From positions 1-6,761 of the forward strand of contig CAJMRV010000093.1 in NCBI GenBank assembly GCA_905215795.1: a stretch of 6,761 nucleotides of DNA. Reading direction: 5' to 3'. The translations under genes and the position numbers were made by a program. Every line of letters starts with the position of its first letter. Within the stretch, counting starts at the first letter, position 1. The stretch is from an uncultured bacterium. Lineage in GTDB: Bacteria > Pseudomonadota > Gammaproteobacteria > Burkholderiales > Burkholderiaceae_F. Of this stretch, positions 1 through 5,416 are shown one piece after another. The notes beneath the pieces were generated by a model, which was not told the DNA's origin, ran no database searches, and was given only the letters and a program-made list of their open reading frames with translations.

Positions 1-1
1 G

Positions 2-1093
2 CTCTCCTCGATGCGCCAGCGCGTGATGATGACGCTCCCCGACGGGTCCCCCTCGGGCGTGGAGATCATCCGCCCGCTCCTTGACATGCCGCGCTCGAAG
101 ATCGACGAGTACGTCGAACGCGAGGAACTCGACTTCGTCGAGGATGAAAGCAACACCGACACCGCCTATGAGCGCAACTTCCTGCGCCACGAGGTGGTGC
201 CTCTCCTCGCCGAGCGCCGCGAGGGGTTCCGGCGCGCCGCCGTGCGCTCCGTGGGACTGATCGAGGAAGGGGTCGACATCCTCGAGCGTTTCGCCGGGCG
301 CGACCTCGACCGCCTCATTGCGGCCGCCTCCGTGCCGCTTCCCGTCCTCTCGGCGGTGGAGCTCTCGGGCTTCCTCGCGCTCGACGAGGACTTCCGTCCG
401 TACGTCTTCCGCCGCTGGCTCTCCCGGCTCGGACTCGGCCTTCCCACGAAGGCGAGGACCGACGACTTCTTAAGGCAGGTCGCCGACGGCTCCACCGAGT
501 CCGCCGTCGAATCCGTCTTCGAGGGCGTCTCCATCCTGAGGACGAGGGACAACCTCCTCGCGTTCCCCGAGAACGTCTTCTCGGGCTGGCGCGAGCAGAA
601 GGTGCTCCTGAGGCCGGGACGCGAGTTCGAGGTGGGCCCCTGGACGATCTCGCTCGCCGCGCTCCCCGGTGAGGAGGCCGCGGCTGAGGAACCCGTGAAG
701 AAAACCAGGAAGACGTCTAAAAAGGCGAAGAAGGCGGATCAAGTAGAGACCGCTCCCGTCTTCCGTCTGGCGCTCCGCGCGAGGATGCAGGCGGCGATCC
801 GCCACCGTCGTCCGGGCGACCGCATGAAGACGGCCCCGAACCGTCCCGACAAGAACCTCAAGGACCTCTACGCCGAGTGCGGAGTCCCCTCGAAGCTCCG
901 CGCCGAACTGCCCGTCCTCACCGTAGACGACCGCATCCTCTGGGCGGCCGGGATCGGCTGGAACCACGAGCTCATCGCCGAACTCGACCGGAAGGGCCGC
1001 CTGAAGGCCGACGCGCCCGCCGTGTCGATCACGCTCGGCCTCGCCCCGACGCCCGCCAAGGGTGCGGAGAAGGCACGATCGAAGAAGAAATGA
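2..1093 (+). CDS. tilS: tRNA(Ile)-lysidine synthase TilS, 3' part (5' end outside window)
   Basis: TilS uses ATP to attach lysine to C34 of the CAU-anticodon tRNA(Ile) precursor in the cytosol, which changes its reading from AUG to AUA. The frame is open from the first bases, so the ATG at 11 is probably internal and the N-terminal PP-loop ATPase motif (SGGxDS) lies upstream. Counting from that Met, the fragment shows the family signature around residues 43-60 (VEDESN, then RNFLRH), a helical substrate-binding middle, and a C-terminal TilS domain at about 250-325 with RRPGDRMK and GVPSKLRAELPVL. An unusual Glu/Ala then Lys-rich insert (about 222-248) interrupts the C-terminal domain, and the protein ends in a basic tail (RSKKK). 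It is followed by a strong terminator, so this is the last gene of its transcript. The family call is secure from the combined motifs. Confidence 0.93.
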   Translation, partial: LSSMRQRVMMTLPDGSPSGVEIIRPLLDMPRSKIDEYVEREELDFVEDESNTDTAYERNFLRHEVVPLLAERREGFRRAAVRSVGLIEEGVDILERFAGRDLDRLIAAASVPLPVLSAVELSGFLALDEDFRPYVFRRWLSRLGLGLPTKARTDDFLRQVADGSTESAVESVFEGVSILRTRDNLLAFPENVFSGWREQKVLLRPGREFEVGPWTISLAALPGEEAAAEEPVKKTRKTSKKAKKADQVETAPVFRLALRARMQAAIRHRRPGDRMKTAPNRPDKNLKDLYAECGVPSKLRAELPVLTVDDRILWAAGIGWNHELIAELDRKGRLKADAPAVSITLGLAPTPAKGAEKARSKKK

Positions 1094-1120
1094 ACACACC
1101 GAAAGCCCGATGAAGAGAAA

Positions 1121-1161
1121 GGCGGCCGTCCCCGTGTGAACCGGGGACGGCCGCCTTTTTT
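1121..1161 (+). terminator. Rho-independent terminator of tilS, probably bidirectional
   Basis: A perfect 14-bp GC-rich stem pairs 1121-1134 (GGCGGCCGTCCCCG) with 1142-1155 around a 7-nt loop, followed by six T residues at 1156-1161. It lies 27 nt after the tilS stop. Read on the minus strand, the same stem is followed by TTTCTCTTC, so it can also end the convergent operon whose last stop is at 1185. Confidence 0.92.
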
Positions 1162-1184
1162 CGTGGCCGGTGAAGGAGCGGCGA

Positions 1185-1436
1185 TCAGCCCTCGAGGCGG
1201 TCCGCCGCCTTCACGATCTCCTCGGCGCGGGCCGCATCAGGCACGCCGCCCGAAAAGACTACTTCGCCGTCGACGACGACGGCGGGCAGGCTCATCACGT
1301 CGTACTTCATGATCTCGAGGATGTCCTCGATTTTTTCAACACGGGCGTCCGAACCCAGGCGGCGGACGGCTTCCTCCAGGACGGCGGCGGCACGGCGGCA
1401 GTTGGTGCAGCCGGTGCCGAGGACGAGGATCTTCAT
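1185..1436 (-). CDS. Small thioredoxin-like CxxC protein (redox-active disulfide protein 2 type)
   Basis: This is an 83-residue protein with a compact thioredoxin fold. A short first strand (MKILVLGTG) leads to the redox motif C10-T-N-C13, followed by a helix (RRAAAVLEEAVRRLG), a second strand and the cis-proline segment at SLPAVVVDGEVVFSG (49-63). The length and the GxGCxxC start match the small thioredoxin family often found next to COG0701 permeases. The ATG at 1436 is preceded by AAAGGAG with good spacing. The frame stays open far upstream, but that part lies antiphase inside the permease gene and looks non-coding. The gene starts 44 nt after the permease stop, so the two are very likely cotranscribed. 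It probably carries out thiol-disulfide exchange or passes a thiophilic metalloid or metal to the permease; the substrate is inferred from context only. Confidence 0.88.
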   Translation of the reverse strand: MKILVLGTGCTNCRRAAAVLEEAVRRLGSDARVEKIEDILEIMKYDVMSLPAVVVDGEVVFSGGVPDAARAEEIVKAADRLEG

Positions 1437-1480
1437 TTTGGTTCTCCTTTTGAAGAGGGGTTTCAGGAATCGGTGCGGAC

Positions 1481-2539
1481 TCAGAGGAGCGCGTTGAGCG
1501 TCCAGCCGAGCAGCGTGAAGAGCACGAGGAGCACGCCGAAGAAGAGCGCCACGAGACGGCGCTCCATCACCTGGCGGAGCATGAGCGCCTCGGGCAGGCT
1601 CGCGGCGACGGTGCTCATCGCGAAGGCGAGCGTCGTGCCGAAGGGGAGCCCCTTCACAAGCAGGCTCTCCATGACGGGGACCACGCCCGTGACGTGCGTG
1701 TAGAGCGGGATCCCGAGCGCGACGGCGCCGGGGACCGACCAGGGGTTTGCGGCGGAGAGATGGGAGACGATCCAGTCTTCGGGCACGAAGCCGTGGATGA
1801 TCGCGCCCACGCCCACGCCGATCAGGACCCACGGGGCCACGCGGCGCAGGATCGTGCGGGTCTCCGAAAGTGCGAAGCGGTGGCGTTCGCCGGCACTCGG
1901 ACGCGCCGCTCCGCCCTTGTGCACGGCGGCGGTGCCGGCGGCCTTCTTCACGAAGGGGAGCAGCCAGCGCTCGGCGTGGAGCACGTCCATCAACGCGCCG
2001 CCCGCCACGCCCGCGGCAAGCCCAGCCGCGATGTAGAGGACCGTCGCCTTCCAGCCGATGAGGCCGGCGAGCAGCACCACGGCCACCTCGTTGATGATCG
2101 GCGAGGTGATCAGGAAGGCCATCGTAATGCCGAGCGGGATGCCGCCCGCGGTGAAGCCGATGAAGAGCGGCACGCTCGAGCAGGAGCAAAACGGGGTGAC
2201 GGCGCCGAAGAGCGCGGCGAGCACGTAGCCCGCCACGCGGTTCCTTCCGCTCAACCAGGCCCTCACGCGCGTCGTGTCGATCCCCGCCCTCGCAAACGAG
2301 ATCGCGTAGACCATCAGCACGAGAAGGAGGAGGATCTTGACCGTGTCGTAAAGGAGGAATTCGAGCGCACCCTCCCAGACGGGCGTCATCCAGGGGAAAA
2401 GGGAGGCGACGGCCTCGGAGGCGTGACGGGCGGCCGGTGCGGCGGCGCCGTAGAGGACGGCCCAGAGGATCAGGACCGCGGCCGCCTTCAGGGCGGGGAG
2501 GATCCGGGATGGAGCGGGCCGGTTGGGGATGGACGTCAT
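1481..2539 (-). CDS. ArsP/COG0701-family permease (probable efflux of organoarsenical or soft metal)
   Basis: This 352-residue integral membrane protein has about eight or nine hydrophobic segments (roughly 14-34, 64-84, 103-127, 131-160, 164-184, 235-252, 268-290, 297-318, 329-351) and a hydrophilic central loop at about 190-230. Two family hallmarks are present: TPFCSCSSVPLF at 115-126, with Cys118 and Cys120, and SPIINE at 146-151. A second-half counterpart, GIPLYTHVTGVVPV, lies at 277-290. Characterised members export trivalent organoarsenicals (ArsP), and a related branch exports Cu/Zn, so the substrate cannot be fixed from sequence. The ATG at 2539 has AAGGAA upstream at a suitable distance. 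It follows an ArsR-family regulator and a palindromic operator and precedes a CxxC thioredoxin-like gene, so induction by the regulator's ligand is likely. Confidence 0.9.
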   Translation of the reverse strand: MTSIPNRPAPSRILPALKAAAVLILWAVLYGAAAPAARHASEAVASLFPWMTPVWEGALEFLLYDTVKILLLLVLMVYAISFARAGIDTTRVRAWLSGRNRVAGYVLAALFGAVTPFCSCSSVPLFIGFTAGGIPLGITMAFLITSPIINEVAVVLLAGLIGWKATVLYIAAGLAAGVAGGALMDVLHAERWLLPFVKKAAGTAAVHKGGAARPSAGERHRFALSETRTILRRVAPWVLIGVGVGAIIHGFVPEDWIVSHLSAANPWSVPGAVALGIPLYTHVTGVVPVMESLLVKGLPFGTTLAFAMSTVAASLPEALMLRQVMERRLVALFFGVLLVLFTLLGWTLNALL

Positions 2540-2628
2540 GGGGGAGTTTCCTTCACAAGGGACGGGGACGGGGTCGGACGCGGTGGAGGCGCCTGCGGAC
2601 CGGCCTTCGCCGCCGCCGTCATCGCCAT
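2536..2628 (-). CDS. Possible 30-residue leader ORF overlapping the permease start
   Basis: In the roughly 100-nt leader between the candidate permease promoter and the permease ATG, an ATG at 2628 opens a 30-codon frame. Its TGA overlaps the permease ATG as ATGA. The encoded peptide is Ala- then Pro-rich (nine prolines, with a PPP run at residues 14-16) and ends in ETPP. No convincing ribosome-binding site precedes the ATG. The frame could be chance in GC-rich DNA; the stop/start overlap and the proline run are the only reasons to list it. Confidence 0.25.
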   Translation of the reverse strand: MAMTAAAKAGPQAPPPRPTPSPSLVKETPP

Positions 2629-2646
2629 CGTCAACGTGCGACCGAG

Positions 2647-2674
2647 TTTATCGTTTCATTGGTCATTTGGCCAA
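2647..2674 (-). promoter_or_regulatory. Candidate promoter of the permease-thioredoxin operon
   Basis: On the minus strand TTGGCC (2674-2669) is followed after 16 nt by GATAAA (2652-2647), each matching four of six consensus bases. The -35 lies inside the 24-bp inverted repeat, so a bound repressor would block RNA polymerase. This would give a leader of about 100 nt. Confidence 0.45.
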
Positions 2675-2686
2675 ATGGCCAAATGA
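2663..2686. promoter_or_regulatory. Probable ArsR-family operator (24-bp inverted repeat)
   Basis: The arms TCATTTGGCCA (2663-2673) and TGGCCAAATGA (2676-2686) are perfect 11-bp inverted repeats separated by AA. The core also contains a tandem direct repeat of TGGCCAAA (2668-2675, 2676-2683) and a perfect 14-bp palindrome (2664-2677). It is the most AT-rich and symmetric element in the area and lies between the regulator gene and the permease gene. It overlaps the candidate -35. ArsR/SmtB repressors bind such imperfect dyads as dimers. Confidence 0.75.
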
Positions 2687-2690
2687 TAGC

Positions 2691-2718
2691 AGAAAAGAAG
2701 GCGCCTGCGGGGGCGCCT
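2691..2718 (-). terminator. Terminator after the ArsR-family gene
   Basis: On the minus strand, 7-bp arms AGGCGCC and GGCGCCT (2718-2712 with 2705-2699) enclose a 6-nt loop and are followed by TCTTTTCT (2698-2691). It starts 22 nt past the regulator stop. The tail is not a pure T run, so partial readthrough into the permease operon is plausible. Confidence 0.7.
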
Positions 2719-2740
2719 GTCGAAAAGGAGGTTCAGTTCG

Positions 2741-3076
2741 TCACTTGGTTTGGCCGGGCTTGTCCGGGGCGCAGCCGCAGTCGGTGGCGCAGCCGCATCC
2801 GCCTTTGCCGCCGAGGCATTCGAAGACGGGGACGAGGCAGGTGAGGACGAGACGGTAGTAGACGTTGCTCCCCCGCTTTTCGAAGTCGACCACACCGGCC
2901 GCCTTGAGCACGGCGAGGTGCTTGGAGACGGTCGACATGTCCGCGTCGACGAGCGAACGGAGCTCGCACACGCACATCTCCCCGGCCGCGAGCGCCTTGA
3001 CCATGGCCAGGCGGCGCGGATGCCCGAGGGCCTTGAAGATTTCGGATTCCTTCTGGATGTCGGATCGCGTGTGCAT
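2741..3076 (-). CDS. ArsR/SmtB-family repressor with cysteine-rich C-terminus
   Basis: This 111-residue winged-helix repressor is of normal length for the family. It opens with EIFKALGHPRRLAMVKAL (12-29), the standard first helices. The metalloid-site motif MCVCEL (34-39) places Cys35 and Cys37 at the start of the DNA-binding helices, matching the ELCVCDL motif of arsenic-sensing ArsR. The recognition helix is STVSKHLAVLKAAG (48-61), and the wing runs to about 76. Further cysteines lie at 80 and 87 in the dimerisation helix and at 94, 96, 100 and 102 in a Gly-rich tail (GGCGC, then CGC). It probably dissociates from DNA on binding trivalent arsenic or another soft metal. AAGGA precedes the ATG at 3076 with 6-nt spacing. 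It lies upstream of the permease-thioredoxin pair and 51 nt after the CpXC gene. Confidence 0.93.
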   Translation of the reverse strand: MHTRSDIQKESEIFKALGHPRRLAMVKALAAGEMCVCELRSLVDADMSTVSKHLAVLKAAGVVDFEKRGSNVYYRLVLTCLVPVFECLGGKGGCGCATDCGCAPDKPGQTK

Positions 3077-3109
3077 TTGTCGTCCTTGGAGGTGGTGTGT
3101 CCGGGCGGA

Positions 3110-3122
3110 GTTTAACCCAAAC
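3110..3122. promoter_or_regulatory. Weak dyad upstream of the ArsR-family gene, possible autoregulatory site
   Basis: GTTTAACCCAAAC, 33 nt upstream of the regulator ATG, has 4-bp outer arms (GTTT/AAAC). On the minus strand it contains TTTGG, like half of the better operator at 2663-2686. Autoregulation is common in this family, but the symmetry here is poor. Confidence 0.25.
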
Positions 3123-3127
3123 CGGGG

Positions 3128-3817
3128 TCAGTTGATCGAGGCGAGGTCCTTTTCGACCATCTTCCTGGCGAGATAGCGCCGGATGTAGTCCTCGTCGACG
3201 ACGAGCTCCTGCGGGAGGTCGCGGTCGAGGAGCTCGAGGAAGCGTTCGTAGTCCTCGCGCGCGAAGGGTGCGGGGTCGCCGAGCGGGCCCGTCCTCGAGG
3301 ACGGCCAGAAGAGGGCGATTTCGGGATGCTTCTCGGCGTAGACGAAACGGATGGTGTCGAGCTGCTCGAGGATCTCCGGGGCGTTTTTCCTCAAGAGCGG
3401 CCTCAGGAGCATCTTCATGTACTCGAGCACCCGGTCGTCGTAGTTGCCGAGGCTCATAAGGGCCTTCTCGAGGAAGTCGTCCACGCGGAACGTCACGCGC
3501 ACGGCCTTGTACTCCGCGGGATCGAGCCCGAAGCGCTCGAGCACCCTCACGGCGTCGAAGTTCCTCAGGTACTCGGTCTGCTCCGCGGGGGTGAGCACCG
3601 GCACGCACAGGACCACGTTCTTGTGTTCGCGGTCGATGAGCGTGGTGGGCTCCATGACGACGAAGTGTTCGTGGCAGTTCGGGCAGCGGCTCAGGTAGAA
3701 CGTGCCCCGGCGGAGCCTTTCGATGAAGCGCTCCGGGCCGTCCGTGTCCACGACGCTCGGAAAGTCCGCGTCGGTGGGCTCGTGGCAGAAGGGGCAGGGT
3801 ATGGTGGTCTTGATCAT
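3128..3817 (-). CDS. CpXC-domain protein
   Basis: This 229-residue soluble protein begins MIKTTIPCPFCHEP and carries two CxxC pairs, Cys8/Cys11 and Cys45/Cys48. They are separated by a segment containing ERLRRGTFYLSRCPNC, which fits the CpXC domain, a predicted zinc-ribbon-like module of unknown function. The rest (about 75-229) is charged and helical with no signal peptide or membrane segment. I chose the ATG at 3817 over the in-frame ATG at 3889. The domain begins right after it, and the upstream ATG lies inside a TATAAT hexamer, which would be the -10 rather than coding. The ribosome-binding site is weak (ACGGA, 6 nt away). The gene could run on into the ArsR-family gene 51 nt downstream, but a functional link to metal resistance is not shown. 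No molecular role is known to me. Confidence 0.82.
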   Translation of the reverse strand: MIKTTIPCPFCHEPTDADFPSVVDTDGPERFIERLRRGTFYLSRCPNCHEHFVVMEPTTLIDREHKNVVLCVPVLTPAEQTEYLRNFDAVRVLERFGLDPAEYKAVRVTFRVDDFLEKALMSLGNYDDRVLEYMKMLLRPLLRKNAPEILEQLDTIRFVYAEKHPEIALFWPSSRTGPLGDPAPFAREDYERFLELLDRDLPQELVVDEDYIRRYLARKMVEKDLASIN

Positions 3818-3880
3818 GAAAGGTCCGTCGGTTTGTACGGCGCCTCGCTTCCCGGCGCCGGGAATGTCTGTCTTTGGTCT

Positions 3881-3893
3881 CCCCTTCATTATA
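3881..3893 (-). promoter_or_regulatory. Candidate promoter of the CpXC gene (-10 TATAAT)
   Basis: A perfect TATAAT is read on the minus strand at 3893-3888, with a start expected near 3881 and a leader of about 64 nt. No good -35 is visible 16-18 nt upstream (the closest is G-rich), so it may need an activator or be moderately weak. Confidence 0.5.
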
Positions 3894-3918
3894 GGCGACC
3901 ACCTTTCCAGCCCCTGTG

Positions 3919-3945
3919 CGCGGGCGCACCCGGAGGGCGCCCGCG
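3919..3945 (-). terminator. GC-rich hairpin after the 306-residue gene, possible terminator
   Basis: A perfect 9-bp stem pairs CGCGGGCGC (3919-3927) with GCGCCCGCG (3937-3945) around a 9-nt loop, starting 16 nt past the stop at 3962. There is no T run on the minus strand, so it is not a classical intrinsic terminator. It may stabilise the 3' end or act with Rho. Confidence 0.4.
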
Positions 3946-3961
3946 GGGTTTCCCGGCCGGG

Positions 3962-4882
3962 TCATCTGCCGGCCATTTTCCTCTTCAGTTCGGCGAGGTG
4001 GTATTCAACGCACTCGTGGTCCAGGTGTTGGAAGTCACTCTCCTTGATGATCCAGCTCAGGGTGGATCCGTCCTCCCGGGTGAAGGGCCGGCCCTTTTCA
4101 TCGCAGGGCGCGATCGTCGTTGCGAAGTCGGAGGTGTCGTAATAGCCGCAGGGGTTGTTGGGGTTGAACGGAGCGGGATTCGACTTCGTCGTGAGGATGT
4201 TCATGGCGAGGCCCCGGAAGGGCGCGTCCTTCTCGAGCACGTGCACCACGGTGCCGTCCGCCTCCACGAAGGCGGTCCAGTCGAAGGCGCGGCGGATCAC
4301 CGGACGGCCGGCACAGCGGTGTGCGTAGTATTTGTTGAAGAAGGTCTTGACGAGACGCTCTTCGATGCTCAGCAGGGCTCCGTATACGAGGATCTGATCG
4401 CGGATGTATTCGTTCACCGTTTTGAGCCGCGAGGGATCGAGGACGGGAATCGCGCCGTGGTGTCCCTCGTAGCGTTCCAAGGGATCTGCCCCGCGGTGCA
4501 GCTCGAGGAGTTCCACCTCGAGGTTCGTGAAACACCTCAGACACTGTTTGAGGGCGACGTGCATGATGATGTCCTGTCGGAATTCCCACAAGCAGTCCGA
4601 GAAGAGCATGTCGTGCGTCTGTTCCCGGAAGGCGTCGTGGACGGTGAGCCGGAGCGGTGCGAGGTCCTTGATGCGTTGCACGTAGGTGGTCATGTCGAGC
4701 GAGAGGTAGTTCCCCTCGAGGAATCCGAACTTCTTCATGCTCACCTCGTCGATGGCCGCTCGGCGGATCGCGGCGTCCTTTTCGGGCGTGAGTGCGCCGG
4801 CCTTGAGGAGTTCGTAGCGTTCGGTGATGAGCTCGGCGATGCGGTCGGGCGCTTTCGTGGTGGTGTTGTTGTCGTTCTTCAT
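3962..4882 (-). CDS. Unrecognised 306-residue soluble protein
   Basis: I do not recognise a family. The protein is 306 residues long, with a polar Asn/Thr-rich start (residues 3-9), no signal peptide and no membrane segment. The first half is helical and charged (about 12-185). It contains a C-L-R-C pair at 114-117 and further cysteines at 97, 190, 245, 260 and 291, which could bind a metal, though spacing shows no standard motif. The second half (about 195-285) looks beta-rich, with DGTVVHVLEKDAPFRG and GSTLSWIIKESD. The ATG at 4882 is preceded by AAAGGA with 7-nt spacing. The frame stays open to a GTG at 5113, but the added 77 residues look like random translation of GC-rich leader and that GTG lacks a properly spaced ribosome-binding site. 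It lies upstream of the CpXC gene on the same strand, separated by a hairpin and a promoter, so they are probably separate units. Confidence 0.8.
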   Translation of the reverse strand: MKNDNNTTTKAPDRIAELITERYELLKAGALTPEKDAAIRRAAIDEVSMKKFGFLEGNYLSLDMTTYVQRIKDLAPLRLTVHDAFREQTHDMLFSDCLWEFRQDIIMHVALKQCLRCFTNLEVELLELHRGADPLERYEGHHGAIPVLDPSRLKTVNEYIRDQILVYGALLSIEERLVKTFFNKYYAHRCAGRPVIRRAFDWTAFVEADGTVVHVLEKDAPFRGLAMNILTTKSNPAPFNPNNPCGYYDTSDFATTIAPCDEKGRPFTREDGSTLSWIIKESDFQHLDHECVEYHLAELKRKMAGR

Positions 4883-5126
4883 TTTCAATCCTTTGGAATC
4901 GGAACATTTGTCGAAAGCCCCCGCGTCCGGGGGAGTGCTCCGGGAGGGAGCGGGCCGATCGGTGAACCGGCGGGGGCGTCCCCGTCGATTCGATGGATTG
5001 AAGTTTATGCCGGGAGCGGCCGTTTTGCGGGCGGTCCTCTGAAACAGGCTTGAACACTGGGGTTGAGGCGTTTCGAGGCTTTCCCGCATCACGTGGATGC
5101 GTGGTTTTAACACTCCGAATCCGTCA

Positions 5127-5132
5127 TTTATA
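5127..5132 (-). promoter_or_regulatory. Candidate -10 (TATAAA) for the 306-residue gene
   Basis: TATAAA is read on the minus strand at 5132-5127, and no good -35 is visible. If used, it gives a leader of about 235 nt before the ATG at 4882. It abuts a small dyad, TAGGG-gttta-CCCTA (5131-5145), which could be a protein-binding site. Confidence 0.35.
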
Positions 5133-5156
5133 GGGGTTTACCCTAGGAGAAAAAGG

Positions 5157-5174
5157 CCCTGTGAACAGGGTTTT
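5157..5174. terminator. Small terminator-like hairpin between the divergent genes
   Basis: CCCTG (5157-5161) pairs with CAGGG (5166-5170) around a TGAA loop and is followed by TTTT on the plus strand. On the minus strand the stem is followed by CCTTTTT. The stem has only 5 bp, so efficiency would be modest. It sits upstream of the minus-strand -10 candidate and could insulate the two directions. Confidence 0.35.
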
Positions 5175-5182
5175 CCGGCACT

Positions 5183-5270
5183 CCGCCTAGGTTCCGCCTA
5201 TTTTGATACCGTGTTTGCGTCATGCTCCGCTTGTTTCCCGCCTAGGTTCCGCCTAGGTTGATACCGCCTA
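5183..5270. repeat. Cluster of CCGCCTA repeats, including a 29-bp direct repeat pair
   Basis: Two 29-bp copies (5183-5211 and 5238-5266) start 55 bp apart and differ at only two positions. Each has the form CCGCCTAGGTT, then CCGCCTA plus a variable pair, then TTGATACCG. The unit CCGCCTA occurs five times, at 5183, 5194, 5238, 5249 and 5264. Within each copy the units are 11 bp apart, about one helical turn, as expected for cooperative binding to one face of the DNA. The palindrome CCTAGG appears at 5186, 5241 and 5252, and once more at 5142. The array is too short and irregular for CRISPR. Confidence 0.8.
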
Positions 5271-5416
5271 TGGGGTATTCCGAGCCCGGACTCGTTCGGA
5301 TTGGCTCGTCATTCGGTCCGTCCGGCGTGGGCGGCGACTTGGGTAAATCCTGATTCTTTGCTCGGGATTGAGCGTCTAAACTCGATGTGTATCCATCAAT
5401 CAAGGAGACCGATTCC

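Larger units (their letters stand above)
4883..5416. other. 534-bp divergent intergenic region
   Basis: No convincing gene is present. The left part (4883-5110) would be the long leader of the minus-strand 306-residue gene and is GC-rich without clear structure. The centre (5127-5270) is relatively AT-rich and holds a minus-strand -10 candidate, a terminator-like hairpin and the CCGCCTA/CCTAGG repeats. The right part (5271-5416) leads into the secreted-protein gene, whose ribosome-binding site AAGGAG is at 5402-5407. I see no strong plus-strand promoter; TAAACT at 5377-5382 is the best -10 candidate, with a poor -35. Confidence 0.7.

Noticed and set aside
1437..2189. Long upstream extension of the thioredoxin-like frame
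   Set aside because: It overlaps the permease gene in another phase and reads as Arg/Ala/His-rich noise. The ATG at 1436 has a good ribosome-binding site and gives a normal family length.
1694..2686. A 330-codon plus-strand open frame
   Set aside because: It is the complement of the permease gene and is rich in Arg, Gly, Asp and His with no fold-like pattern. The opposite strand carries clear family motifs.
3838..3860. CGGCGCC/GGCGCCG hairpin in the CpXC leader
   Set aside because: Such 7-bp GC palindromes arise easily in this base composition, and it has no T run or recognisable riboswitch context.
2733..3965. A 410-codon minus-strand open frame
   Set aside because: It is out of phase with the ArsR and CpXC genes on the same strand, and its Arg/Pro-rich product lacks any motif.
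3326..5053. A 575-codon open frame on the plus strand
   Set aside because: It is antisense to the CpXC gene and the 306-residue gene, reads as low-complexity Val/Glu/Gly/Arg typical of opposite-strand GC-rich frames, and spans an obvious intergenic region.
4883..5113. 77-residue N-terminal extension of the 306-residue protein from a GTG
   Set aside because: Its composition looks like translated leader, there is no properly spaced ribosome-binding site at the GTG, and a strong one precedes the ATG at 4882.
5183..5270. Possible CRISPR array
   Set aside because: There are only two long copies, the single spacer is short, the units are internally repeated and no cas genes are nearby.
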